Of a stretch of DNA of 9,533 nt, positions 1 through 7,028 are shown piece after piece (position 1 is the stretch's first letter; the number at the start of each line of letters is the position of its first letter). The DNA is from a bacterium (GTDB lineage Bacteria > Actinomycetota > Actinomycetes > Actinomycetales > Actinomycetaceae): the NCBI GenBank assembly GCA_030544165.1, contig JAUNRP010000069.1:1-9533 (forward strand), written 5' to 3'. Made by a program: the position numbers and the translations under genes. Below the pieces are notes generated by a model. The model was not told where the DNA came from and ran no database searches. It saw only the letters and a list, made by a program, of their open reading frames with translations.

Positions 1-62
1 CTACTGACGTCTGAAGCGGCGGGAGGCCTTGGCTTCCGAAGGTCCCATCTCCACGGCTACGG

Positions 63-180
63 GAACTTGCAAATGTGGACAGCGAGAATCGGGAGCCGAG
101 CGCCGAGCTCCGCGTTCTCGCAGGTCAGAGGGTTGGCACCGCTCGCGCCTTCTGGAGGCCGTGTCCACATTTGCAAGTTC
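63..180. repeat. Perfect 19-bp inverted repeat enclosing two hairpins
   Basis: The left arm at 63-81 reads GAACTTGCAAATGTGGACA and its exact reverse complement occupies 162-180. The 80-bp interior contains further pairing. GCGAGAA (82-88) pairs with TTCTCGC (115-121), with GGAGC/GCTCC (92-96/107-111) nested inside. CAGAGGG (126-132) pairs with CCTTCTG (148-154) with one G-U pair. The whole segment can therefore fold as a long closing stem with two branch hairpins, on either strand. The arms are AT-richer than their surroundings. No flanking target-site duplication is evident and no U-tract follows on either strand, so a classical terminator is not supported. A short non-coding mobile element or palindromic intergenic repeat, a structured RNA, or a protein-binding site all remain possible. 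Confidence 0.85.
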
Positions 181-248
181 GTGACAGGGAGATGATGCTC
201 GTGGGGCCTATGTTTCCGGAGGGGCCCCTGGGGCGGACGCAGGGTAGC

Positions 249-331
249 GCCTCGCGCCCGGCCGTCGCACCGGAGCCTCGCGCCGGGCTCTCGGGGCGGC
301 CTCACCCCAGGCATCCACCGCGCCTCGCGCC
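249..331. repeat. Three direct copies of GCCTCGCGCC
   Basis: The 10-mer GCCTCGCGCC occurs at 249-258, 275-284 and 322-331, all in the same orientation with irregular spacing (26 and 47 bp). In such a GC-rich stretch some recurrence is expected by chance, so functional meaning is uncertain. Confidence 0.4.
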
Positions 332-333
332 CT

Positions 334-363
334 GCCCTAACGCCGCCAGGCCCTAACGCCGCC
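334..363. repeat. Duplicated 14-mer just past the CopD-CtaG stop codon
   Basis: GCCCTAACGCCGCC appears at 334-347 and again at 350-363 (period 16, separated by AG). It lies 31-60 bp beyond the stop codon of the minus-strand gene. It could be a slippage product or part of the transcript end; no strong hairpin joins the two copies. Confidence 0.55.
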
Positions 364-393
364 CGGACCCCACCCCGGCCCTCAACCAGCCCC

Positions 394-2571
394 TCACCGC
401 CCCGCGCGCCCGGCCCGGCGCGCGGCCTCGGCTGCACGTCCGGCCTCGGCGGCCGCCGCGCGCTGCGCGAGCATCGCGTTGTACGCCTCGAGCTCGGCAT
501 CGTGGTCCCTCTCGGCCCGCCGGTCCAGGCGCTTGGCATCCTTCGCATCCGCCCGGGACCACTCCACGGCCAGCACCACCGCGAGGATCAGGGTGGGAAG
601 CTCCCCGATGCCCCAGGTGATGAACCCTCCGATCTCCTGGTCCACCATGGCGTCCACCCACCAGCTCAGGCCGAGCCGGCCGTAGAAATCGGCGGCCAGC
701 AGGGAGGTCATGTTCGCGAGGGACAACCCGAAGAAGGCGTGGAAGATCATCACCGCGAACAACATGATGAGCCGCACCGGGTGGCTGGGCCGCCGAGTCC
801 CCGGATCCACCCCGATCACGGCGTTCATGAACATGTACCCGGCCAGGGTGAAGTGCACGATCATCAGCACGTGCCCCACGTGGTAGCGCAGCGCCATGGA
901 CAGCAGGTCCGTGTAGTAGAAGAGGAACAGCGACCCCACGAAGTTCACGCCCGCCACCCACGGGCTCGCCCACGCCTGCGCGTACGGGGAGTGGAGCAAG
1001 GCCAGGATCCACTCCCGGGGCCCGCGCGAGCCATCCCGCCGGGGCGGCACGGCCCGCAACAGCAGGGTGATCGGCGCCGCCAGCACCAGCATGATCGGGA
1101 ACACCATCACCAGGAGCATGTGCATGATCATGTGCGCGGAGAACAGCACCACCCCGTACACGTAGGGCCCACCGCACACGATCCACACGAAGAACACCCA
1201 GGCGCCCACCCACAGCACCGTGCGTCCCACGGGCCAGGAATCGCCGCGCCGCCGCAGCCGCACCACCCATCCGAGGTACACCACCACGGCGCTCACGGCG
1301 GCCGTGAGGTAGAGCGGGTCCCAGTGCCACTCGGTGAACCACCGGACCACGGTGGGCAGCGGCGGCTCCGGGTACTGCGAGAGCTGGAACACCGCGGAGG
1401 GATCCACCACCGCGTCCTGCGGAACCGGCGGCGCCGAACGCCCGAGCGCCACAGCCACCCCCACGATGGCCCCCATCACGGCCACCTCCACCGCGGCCAG
1501 CCGCCAGAACAGCCCCGGCTGTGAATCCAACTCACGAATCGTCCGCCGCCGGTGCTCCCATCCCATCCACCCCAGCAGGCCGAACAGCACGATCTTCACC
1601 AGCAGCAACCGGCCATACGAGCTGCCCACCAGGTCACCGAGCCCATTGAGCCGGATCGCCGAGGCGAACACCCCGCTCATCCCCACCAGCACGAAGCACC
1701 AGAGCGCGATCCGCGAGTACCGCTCGGCCGCCCTCCGCAGCTCCGGCCCCAGCGCCCGGTGGATCGCCACCATCACGGCGAGCCCGCCCACCCACAGCCC
1801 GAGCGGCACCAGGTGCAGCCACATCGAGGACACCGCCAGGTTGTGGTTCGCCGCCCCCGCCGCGTGCCCGGTCAGCGCCACCGGCGCCAGCGCCAGCCCA
1901 CCGAGCACCGCGGTCCACACGGCCATCACCATCCCGGAGGTGGCCACCGCGAACAGCGAGACCACCACCGCGAACACCGTCTCCGCGATCAGCGTCTGCC
2001 CGAGGTCCGTACGGGTGAGGAAGAACGTCAGCTCATCGCCGAACGTCGGCTCACCCAGCGAGCGCCCCCACACCGCCGCATACGTGAACACCACGTACGC
2101 GAGTTGCCCCACCACCCACGTGATCGCCGCCCCCTGACCGATCCGTGTGGCCATTTTCCATCCCGACGACGGCGGCTCCCCCCTGGTCCGTCCCCTCGCC
2201 TCTCCCTGGGCGCGGGAGGCCGGGGTGGGCGCCACCATCGCCCCGTCGTCGGGCCGCCCCACGTGCGGGGGCGCATCGACGGGAGCGGGCGGGGAGTGGC
2301 GGACCGTGCCAGCCGGGCCCCGGAGGGTGAACGCGGCCACCGCGAACGCCCCGATCGTGATCGCAGCGGCGGCGCGGACGATCACGGTGACCACGGGGAG
2401 GCCCCAGCGAACGAGCGCTCCGGGGTCCACGAGCTCGCGGGGAGCGGCCGCACCGGTGGAGAGGAGGGCGAGGATCAGAGCCAGGGCTGATGCTGCCGAG
2501 AACCAGATCAGCCAGTGGGGGGCCCACCGGCTCGTTCCTGGTGCTGTTGCTGCCTCCTTGACCACCCTCAT
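394..2571 (-). CDS. CopD-CtaG fusion: copper transport / cytochrome c oxidase assembly membrane protein
   Basis: A 725-residue polytopic protein with about 16 predicted membrane spans. The N-terminal half resembles CopD copper-transport proteins: conserved TGHAAG around 234-239, H244 and WLHLVPLGLWVGG (251-263), then a CopD core to about 380. The C-terminal half (about 400-675) is a caa3-type CtaG domain, with SAHMIMHM (478-485), H573 and H611 as likely copper or structural histidines. The family supports copper delivery to cytochrome oxidase at the plasma membrane. Fusion of the two domains is known in Actinobacteria; from memory, mycobacterial Rv0102 has this architecture. Residues 84-140 form a Pro/Gly/Arg-rich loop between spans, and 672-725 an Ala/Arg/Glu-rich, probably helical cytoplasmic tail. 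The ATG at 2571 lacks a good ribosome-binding site; a leaderless start at the GTG of codon 3 is possible. It is divergent from the moxR cluster. Family assignment is secure; substrate and direction of transport are inferred. Confidence 0.93.
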   Translation of the reverse strand: MRVVKEAATAPGTSRWAPHWLIWFSAASALALILALLSTGAAAPRELVDPGALVRWGLPVVTVIVRAAAAITIGAFAVAAFTLRGPAGTVRHSPPAPVDAPPHVGRPDDGAMVAPTPASRAQGEARGRTRGEPPSSGWKMATRIGQGAAITWVVGQLAYVVFTYAAVWGRSLGEPTFGDELTFFLTRTDLGQTLIAETVFAVVVSLFAVATSGMVMAVWTAVLGGLALAPVALTGHAAGAANHNLAVSSMWLHLVPLGLWVGGLAVMVAIHRALGPELRRAAERYSRIALWCFVLVGMSGVFASAIRLNGLGDLVGSSYGRLLLVKIVLFGLLGWMGWEHRRRTIRELDSQPGLFWRLAAVEVAVMGAIVGVAVALGRSAPPVPQDAVVDPSAVFQLSQYPEPPLPTVVRWFTEWHWDPLYLTAAVSAVVVYLGWVVRLRRRGDSWPVGRTVLWVGAWVFFVWIVCGGPYVYGVVLFSAHMIMHMLLVMVFPIMLVLAAPITLLLRAVPPRRDGSRGPREWILALLHSPYAQAWASPWVAGVNFVGSLFLFYYTDLLSMALRYHVGHVLMIVHFTLAGYMFMNAVIGVDPGTRRPSHPVRLIMLFAVMIFHAFFGLSLANMTSLLAADFYGRLGLSWWVDAMVDQEIGGFITWGIGELPTLILAVVLAVEWSRADAKDAKRLDRRAERDHDAELEAYNAMLAQRAAAAEAGRAAEAARRAGRAGR

Positions 2572-2577
2572 ACCCTA
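2572..2577 (-). promoter_or_regulatory. Candidate -10 box for the CopD-CtaG gene
   Basis: On the minus strand TAGGGT directly abuts the ATG of the CopD-CtaG gene and fits the actinobacterial TANNNT pattern. A transcript starting six or seven bases downstream would begin at about 2565, which is the in-frame GTG of codon 3. That would make a leaderless mRNA and would explain the missing Shine-Dalgarno site. No convincing -35 hexamer sits 16-18 bp upstream, so this is tentative. Confidence 0.3.
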
Positions 2578-2638
2578 GACCGCGGGGAGGCAACCCATGG
2601 TCGCCGCCCGGACAGGGAGTACGTGTGCTCGCGCGGGA

Positions 2639-2644
2639 TAGCGT
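2639..2644 (+). promoter_or_regulatory. Candidate -10 box for the moxR operon
   Basis: TAGCGT fits the TANNNT consensus and would place the transcription start about 30 bp before the moxR ATG, leaving room for the GAAGG-like ribosome-binding site at about 2665-2669. There is no good -35 match, so this is only a candidate within the 107-bp divergent intergenic region. Confidence 0.25.
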
Positions 2645-2678
2645 GGGGACCCGGTAGACCAGGCGAAGGGTAGGCGGA

Positions 2679-3674
2679 ATGACGGAGAACCCAGCGATCT
2701 CCACCAAGGAGATGGAGCGGGCCTACGAGCTCCTCCAGCGGGTACAGGGCGTGTACGCACAGCGCGTGGTGGGCCAGATCGGCCTGCGGACGGCGTTGCT
2801 GAGTTCCATGCTCTCCGGCGGCCACGTGCTGCTGGAGTCGGTGCCCGGGCTCGCCAAGACCACGGCCGCGCAGACGCTCGCCTCCGCGGTGGGCGGCTCC
2901 TTCCACCGCATCCAGTGCACCCCGGACCTCATGCCGAACGACATCGTGGGCACCCAGGTGTTCAACTACACGAGCGGCGAGCTCACCACCCAGCTCGGTC
3001 CGGTGCACGCGAACATGGTCCTCCTCGATGAGATCAACCGGTCCTCCGCCAAGACCCAGTCCGCCATGCTCGAGGCGATGCAGGAGCGCCAGACCTCGAT
3101 CGGCGGCGAGGTCTACAAGGTGCCCGAGCCGTTCATGGTGATGGCCACCCAGAACCCCATCGAGGAGGAGGGCACCTACGTGCTGCCCGAGGCCCAGATG
3201 GACCGCTTCCTGGTCAAGGAGGTGCTCACGTACCCCACTCCGAACGAGGAGGTGGAGATCCTCGAGCGCCTCGCCTCCGGCTCGCTCTCCGCGCCGCTCA
3301 CGGTGGAGCCCATCACCCTCGAGGACGTGCGGTTCCTGCAGGCGCTGTCCGGAAAGGTGTTCGTGCACCGCTCCATCAAGGAGTACGTGGTGGCCCTCAT
3401 CAACACCACCCGTGGCGGCGGGCCGCGACCGCTGGAGGGCTTCACCGAGCACGTGCGCGTGGGCGCCTCACCGCGTGGTGGGATCGCCCTGATGAAGATC
3501 GGCCAGGCGCTCGCGCTCATGGCCGGCCGCACGTACGTGGTGCCGGACGATATCAAGCAGCTCCGCCACGCGGTGCTCCGCCACCGACTCGTGCGCACCT
3601 ACGATGCGCTGGCCAACAACGTCTCCCCGGAGTCGCTGATCGACGCGGTGTTCGCCGCCGTCCCGGTGCCGTAG
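2679..3674 (+). CDS. moxR: MoxR-family AAA+ ATPase
   Basis: A 331-residue cytoplasmic AAA+ ATPase of the MoxR (AAA_3) family, close to the usual family length. It has the family-type Walker A, SVPGLAKTT (54-62, K60 and T61), and a Walker B, LLDEIN (115-120). It also has sensor 1, ATQNP (156-160), the EEEGTYVLPEAQMDRF block (162-177) with R176 as the likely arginine finger, and a sensor-2-type arginine in ASPRG (263-267, R266). MoxR proteins act as ATP-driven chaperones that work with VWA-domain partners to mature or insert cofactors into client proteins. Two VWA genes and a DUF58 gene follow directly, so these are the probable partners. The ATG at 2679 is preceded by a weak purine-rich GAAGGG at 2665-2670. 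The client is unknown. Confidence 0.95.
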   Translation: MTENPAISTKEMERAYELLQRVQGVYAQRVVGQIGLRTALLSSMLSGGHVLLESVPGLAKTTAAQTLASAVGGSFHRIQCTPDLMPNDIVGTQVFNYTSGELTTQLGPVHANMVLLDEINRSSAKTQSAMLEAMQERQTSIGGEVYKVPEPFMVMATQNPIEEEGTYVLPEAQMDRFLVKEVLTYPTPNEEVEILERLASGSLSAPLTVEPITLEDVRFLQALSGKVFVHRSIKEYVVALINTTRGGGPRPLEGFTEHVRVGASPRGGIALMKIGQALALMAGRTYVVPDDIKQLRHAVLRHRLVRTYDALANNVSPESLIDAVFAAVPVP

Positions 3675-3687
3675 GCCAAGGCCCCGA

Positions 3688-4575
3688 ATGGTCTCCCTGT
3701 CCCGGCTCGCGCACCTGCGGGCACGCCTCGAGCTCCCCGTGATCAAGCGGGCCTCCGGGCTGCTCGATGGACGGCACCGCTCCATCTTCACGGGGCACGG
3801 CCAGGACTTCGATGACATGGTGGAGTACCGTCCCGGCGATGACATCAGTGACATCGACTGGAAGGCATCGGCCCGCGCCGGCCACCCGATCATCAAGCGC
3901 TTCCAGCGCGAGACCAACCTGAGCCTGATCCTCGCCGCGGATACGGGCCACTCCATGGGGGCGCTCGCCCCCAGCGGGGAGACCAAGGCGGAGGTGGCCA
4001 TCTACGTTGCGGAGGTCATCGCGTTCCTGGCCCGCAGCCGCGGGGACCTGGTGGGCCTCGTGGCCGGGGACGCGGAGCGGATCCGGCAGGTGCCGGCCCG
4101 GCAGGGAACCGAGCACCTCGAGACCCTCCTGCGGCAGTTGCGCACGGACATGACCGCGGATGCCCCGGCCTCGGATGTCACCAAGGTGCTCCGCCGGGCC
4201 CTCACGGGCGTCTCCCGCCGCTCCCTCGTGGTGATCCTGACCGATGAGGCCCGCCCGGACCCGGGGAGTGAACTGGACCTGCGCCGCCTCCGCACCCGCC
4301 ACGAGGTGATGGTGATCGCCGTGGCGGATATGCGCCCCACGGAGCTGACCGGCCCGGGCGGGGTGATCGTGGACGTGGATGGGGGAGAGGTCCCGGACTT
4401 CGTGCGCCGCGATGCGCAGATCCGCGCGGAGGCCGCGGCCGCCGTCGAGAGGCGGAAGGCGAGTGTGCGGGCCATGCTGCGCCGCCGCGGCATCAACTCC
4501 GTGGTGGTGCGGGGCACCGAGGACGCCGTGGATGCCCTCATCGATCTGTTGGGGAGGCAGCGCCGTGCCCGGTGA
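3688..4575 (+). CDS. DUF58 domain-containing protein
   Basis: A 295-residue soluble protein of the DUF58 family. The signature block runs from GHGQDFDDMVEY (36-47) through RPGDDISDIDWKASAR (48-63), followed by RETNLSLILAADTGHSM (74-90). The last segment sits where a VWA-like fold would carry its metal site, but here it reads D85-T-G-H-S89, a degenerate form typical of the family. Residues 100-230 complete a Rossmann-like VWA-type fold. DUF58 genes nearly always follow moxR, and this one begins 13 bp after the moxR stop with AAGG at 3678-3681, seven bases before the ATG. Its role is probably as an adaptor between the ATPase and the membrane VWA proteins, which is inference from context. The biochemical function of the family is not established. 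The 3' end overlaps the next gene by 11 bp. Confidence 0.93.
   Translation: MVSLSRLAHLRARLELPVIKRASGLLDGRHRSIFTGHGQDFDDMVEYRPGDDISDIDWKASARAGHPIIKRFQRETNLSLILAADTGHSMGALAPSGETKAEVAIYVAEVIAFLARSRGDLVGLVAGDAERIRQVPARQGTEHLETLLRQLRTDMTADAPASDVTKVLRRALTGVSRRSLVVILTDEARPDPGSELDLRRLRTRHEVMVIAVADMRPTELTGPGGVIVDVDGGEVPDFVRRDAQIRAEAAAAVERRKASVRAMLRRRGINSVVVRGTEDAVDALIDLLGRQRRAR
4551..4557 (+). promoter_or_regulatory. Ribosome-binding site fixing a GTG start
   Basis: GGGGAGG lies seven bases upstream of the GTG at 4565, inside the end of the DUF58 gene. It supports GTG 4565 over the far-upstream in-frame ATG at 4379, which would overlap the DUF58 coding region by almost 200 bp. Confidence 0.75.
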
Positions 4576-5008
4576 TCCCGCACTCCCCGTCTCCTACTCC
4601 TGGTGGGTCCCCACCCTGGGGGCCGTCCTCGTGCTCGCCGCGATCGCGTGGGTGGTGTTCACGCTGTGGAAGCGGAGGGGGCCGCGTCCGGCGGGGCCCA
4701 TCAATCCTGGACGCCTGCGGTCCACCTACGGTGACCAGATCGAGGGCGTCTACGCCTCGTTCCAGCGCGGCGAGATCACGCTGCGGGACCTCCACCTGAA
4801 GATCTCGGAGATCGTCCGCGACTTCGGCTCCAAGCGTGCCGGGCGCAACCTGCAGGTGATGTCCCGCCGCGAGGTGGAGGATGTGATGCCGGGAACGATG
4901 CTCTCGGACCTCCTCACCCGCTGCGAGCAGCCGTCCTTCTCCCGTGATCCCGCCGCCGAGGCGGAGCAGACCGTGGGGATGGCGCGGGAGGTGATCTCGC
5001 GATGGTGA
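4565..5008 (+). CDS. Small single-span membrane protein of the MoxR/VWA operon
   Basis: A 147-residue protein starting at a GTG chosen for its strong GGGGAGG site. A hydrophobic segment at about 14-35 (WVPTLGAVLVLAAIAWVVFT) is followed by KRR, predicting one span with the C-terminal 110 residues in the cytoplasm. The soluble part looks alpha-helical and charged, with RSTYGDQIEGVYASFQRGEI (52-71), RDLHLKISEIV (74-84), and MLSDLLTRCEQPSF (112-125). It occupies the slot where proteobacterial Bat operons carry a short DUF4381 membrane protein, and the shape (short exterior, one span, helical interior) is similar. I do not recognise the family by sequence, so this equivalence is positional. It overlaps DUF58 by 11 bp and the next VWA gene by 7 bp, so its synthesis is probably coupled to both. 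Confidence 0.88.
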   Translation: MPGDPALPVSYSWWVPTLGAVLVLAAIAWVVFTLWKRRGPRPAGPINPGRLRSTYGDQIEGVYASFQRGEITLRDLHLKISEIVRDFGSKRAGRNLQVMSRREVEDVMPGTMLSDLLTRCEQPSFSRDPAAEAEQTVGMAREVISRW

Positions 5009-6015
5009 GTCCCTGGGCGCCCTGGGCGGTGGCGGCACTCGTGGTGGTGGCCGCCGCCGTGGGCTGGTTCCTCGTGGTGCGCGAGCGCCGCCGCGGCCGC
5101 CGCCACCGGCTCGTGGCCAACTCGGCCTACCTCTACACCCTGCCGAGCTTCCGCCGCCGCCTGAACCTCCACCGGTTCGCCGCGTTGGGCCTCACCATGA
5201 TCGTGGGCGGTGCCACCGTCTTCACGGCGCTCCTCGCGGGCCGGCCGGTGGACCGCTACACCACCAATGAGCGCATGGCCACGAGGGACATCGTGCTGTG
5301 CCTGGACGTCTCCGGCTCCATGATCTCGTTCGATTCCCAGGTGCTGCGGGTGTACTCCCAGATGGTGGATTCCTTCGATGGTGAGCGGATCGCCCTCAAC
5401 ATCTGGGACTTCACCTCCCGCCAGGTCTTCCCCCTCACCGATGACTACGCCATGGTGAAGGACGAGCTCGAGCTCGGAGCGGAGATCACCTCGATCGGCC
5501 TGTTCAACTGGTCCGCCACCCGCGGCGCCATCGAGCGCTACGAGGAGTGGATGGCCGGGACCTATCCCCCCAACGCCACGGGCTCCTCCCTCATCGGAGA
5601 CGGGCTCGCCTCCTGCGTGCTCGCCTTCGATCTCGATGACGAGGAGCGCAGCCGCACCGTCATCCTCGCCACGGACAACGAGTCGTTCGGCAATTCGGTC
5701 TTCACCCTCCAGGAGGCTGCGGAGCTGGCCGAGGAACGCGGCGTGCGGATCCACGCCATCTACGCCTCCGAGTGGCCCATCGCCAGCTCGCGGGATGAGT
5801 ACGAGGAGGTGGTCACCTCCCGGGGCGGCCTCTTCTACGAGCTGTCCGACGCGGATGCGGCCGATGCGATCGTCGCGGAGATCACCTCGCAGGATGCGGT
5901 GGACCTGGACGCCACCCCCAGGGTGATCGAGGTGGACCGCCCGGACCGCTACTACCCGTGGCTCGCGCTCCTGGTGGGCGGGCTCGTGATCGCCGCATGG
6001 AGGGCCCGCACATGA
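5002..6015 (+). CDS. Membrane-anchored VWA protein with canonical MIDAS (BatA-like)
   Basis: A 337-residue protein with two N-terminal spans (about 7-26 and 60-80) separated by a basic loop, a VWA domain (about 96-295), and a C-terminal span (about 319-334). This is the BatA/BatB topology, with the VWA domain outside the membrane. The metal-ion-dependent adhesion site is intact: D102-V-S104-G-S106 (DVSGSM), the TGSS segment at 193-196 for the threonine contact, and D225 in ATDNE. Such domains bind partner proteins through a divalent metal. The ATG at 5002 overlaps the preceding stop by 7 bp; GGGAGG at 4986-4991 is the likely ribosome-binding site. C100 and C205 lie in the VWA domain. It is probably one of two membrane partners of the MoxR ATPase. 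Function is inferred from the family. Confidence 0.92.
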   Translation: MVSPWAPWAVAALVVVAAAVGWFLVVRERRRGRRHRLVANSAYLYTLPSFRRRLNLHRFAALGLTMIVGGATVFTALLAGRPVDRYTTNERMATRDIVLCLDVSGSMISFDSQVLRVYSQMVDSFDGERIALNIWDFTSRQVFPLTDDYAMVKDELELGAEITSIGLFNWSATRGAIERYEEWMAGTYPPNATGSSLIGDGLASCVLAFDLDDEERSRTVILATDNESFGNSVFTLQEAAELAEERGVRIHAIYASEWPIASSRDEYEEVVTSRGGLFYELSDADAADAIVAEITSQDAVDLDATPRVIEVDRPDRYYPWLALLVGGLVIAAWRART

Positions 6016-7028
6016 CCCTCCGATTCCTGTGGGAGCCCTGGCTGCTGGCCGTGGTGGGCCTTCCGCTGCTGGCCGTCTGCATCCACGCGCTCGTCCGTTC
6101 ACGCCGGGACGACGACGGAACCCAGGTTGCGTGGTGGCGTCGCCTCGCGATGGTGGTGGCTGTCCTCCTGATCGGCGCCACGCCCGCGATTCCGGGTGAG
6201 GCGGACGAGGTGACCAGCAACCTCGAGGTCTACATCGTGGTGGACCGCACCGGATCGATGGCCGCCGAGGACTTTGACGGATCACAGCCCCGGCTCGAGG
6301 GCGTGCGGCACGATCTGCGGGAGCTGATCGCGGCCTTCCCCGGTTCGCGGTACTCGATCATCGCGTGGGACTCGACGGCGAGTCGGCAGTTGCCGCTGAC
6401 CACCGATGCCCGCGCTGTCGAGACCTGGGCACAGACCCTCGCCCAGGAGAACTCCAACTACTCGGCGGGTTCCGCGATCGATCGTCCGCTCTTCACGCTC
6501 ACCCGCACCCTGGAGCGGGGGATCGAACAGCACCCGGAGAACGTGCGCCTCGTCTTCTTCCTCTCCGACGGCGAGAACACGGATGGGGACGACTCCTCGG
6601 TGGATGCGTCCCCCGATGGCTACGCCGATCTGCGGCCCTACGTGGATGGCGGGGCGGTCCTCGGCTACGGGACCACCACGGGCGGGCAGATGAAGGTGTC
6701 CGACTGGAGCGGGGTGGGGGACGACTACATCACGGACTACTCCACCGGCCAGCCGGCGATCTCCCGGATCAACGAGGCGAACCTGCGTGCCCTGGCGGAC
6801 AATCTGGGGGTGCCCTACGAGCACCGCACGGCCCCCACCTCGCTCGCGGGGCTGGCCTCCGGGATCGATGTGGAGGCCAAGAGGATGGACGGCAGGGCGG
6901 AGACCTCCGCCCTGCGGGACGTGACCTGGCCGCTGGCCTGGATCGTTGCGGGGCTCCTGGCCTGGGAGGCCTACGAGCAGCTCCGCCGCCTCCGCCTGTT
7001 GGGAGGGAGCCATGCGCAACGAACGTAG
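6012..7028 (+). CDS. Second membrane-anchored VWA protein with a variant MIDAS (BatB-like)
   Basis: A 338-residue protein with the same plan as its upstream neighbour: N-terminal spans at about 9-28 and 44-62, an external VWA domain (about 71-290), and a C-terminal span (about 305-320). The MIDAS reads D78-R-T80-G-S82 (DRTGSM), with threonine in place of the usual first serine, and D186 in FLSDGEN supplies the later aspartate. The two VWA proteins differ widely outside these motifs, so this is not a recent duplication. The ATG is taken at 6012 because it forms an ATGA overlap with the upstream stop and has GGAGGG at 5999-6004, seven bases ahead; in-frame sequence upstream of it lies inside the neighbouring gene. 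It overlaps the next gene by 17 bp. A heterodimeric platform with the first VWA protein is plausible but inferred. Confidence 0.92.
   Translation: MTLRFLWEPWLLAVVGLPLLAVCIHALVRSRRDDDGTQVAWWRRLAMVVAVLLIGATPAIPGEADEVTSNLEVYIVVDRTGSMAAEDFDGSQPRLEGVRHDLRELIAAFPGSRYSIIAWDSTASRQLPLTTDARAVETWAQTLAQENSNYSAGSAIDRPLFTLTRTLERGIEQHPENVRLVFFLSDGENTDGDDSSVDASPDGYADLRPYVDGGAVLGYGTTTGGQMKVSDWSGVGDDYITDYSTGQPAISRINEANLRALADNLGVPYEHRTAPTSLAGLASGIDVEAKRMDGRAETSALRDVTWPLAWIVAGLLAWEAYEQLRRLRLLGGSHAQRT

Larger units (their letters stand above)
1..393. other. Intergenic region without a supported gene
   Basis: No open frame here looks like a real protein. The frames that are open read through an inverted repeat, are Arg/Pro/Gly-rich, and overlap the 3' end of the minus-strand gene that ends at 394. 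The stretch holds a long inverted repeat (63-180), a GGGGCCCC palindrome at 221-228, three copies of GCCTCGCGCC (249-331) and a duplicated 14-mer (334-363). It lies downstream of the minus-strand CopD-CtaG gene, so it may hold that gene's transcript end. What lies to the left of position 1 is unknown. Confidence 0.6.

Noticed and set aside
1..48. Minus-strand 15-codon frame (ATG at 48, TAG at 1-3) reading MGPSEAKASRRFRRQ
   Set aside because: The only SD-like GGAG abuts the ATG with no spacing, and the peptide is too short to judge. Nothing else supports it as a gene.
75..356. Plus-strand 93-codon open frame in the intergenic region
   Set aside because: It starts inside the left arm of the inverted repeat, lacks a ribosome-binding site, and encodes Arg/Pro-rich sequence without recognisable features.
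57..548. Minus-strand 163-codon open frame over the inverted repeat and the end of the CopD-CtaG gene
   Set aside because: It runs through the inverted repeat and overlaps a well-supported gene in another frame; its composition is Arg/Pro/Gly-rich as expected of GC-rich shadow frames.
502..1524. Plus-strand 340-codon open frame opposite the CopD-CtaG gene
   Set aside because: Its His/Pro/Arg-rich product is the antisense image of a clear membrane protein; codon-position GC favours the minus-strand gene.
2549..2559. AAGGAGG-like site on the minus strand within codons 5-7 of the CopD-CtaG gene
   Set aside because: No in-frame ATG, GTG or TTG lies at a suitable distance downstream, so it does not mark an alternative start.
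4379..4564. Upstream in-frame extension of the small membrane protein to ATG 4379
   Set aside because: It would overlap the DUF58 gene by nearly 200 bp and adds Arg-rich sequence. The GTG at 4565 has a strong ribosome-binding site.
4750..6285. Minus-strand 511-codon open frame antisense to the small membrane protein and the VWA genes
   Set aside because: Long antisense frames are common in GC-rich coding DNA. The plus-strand frames carry clear VWA motifs and coupled starts, while this one has a low-complexity Gly/His/Arg product.
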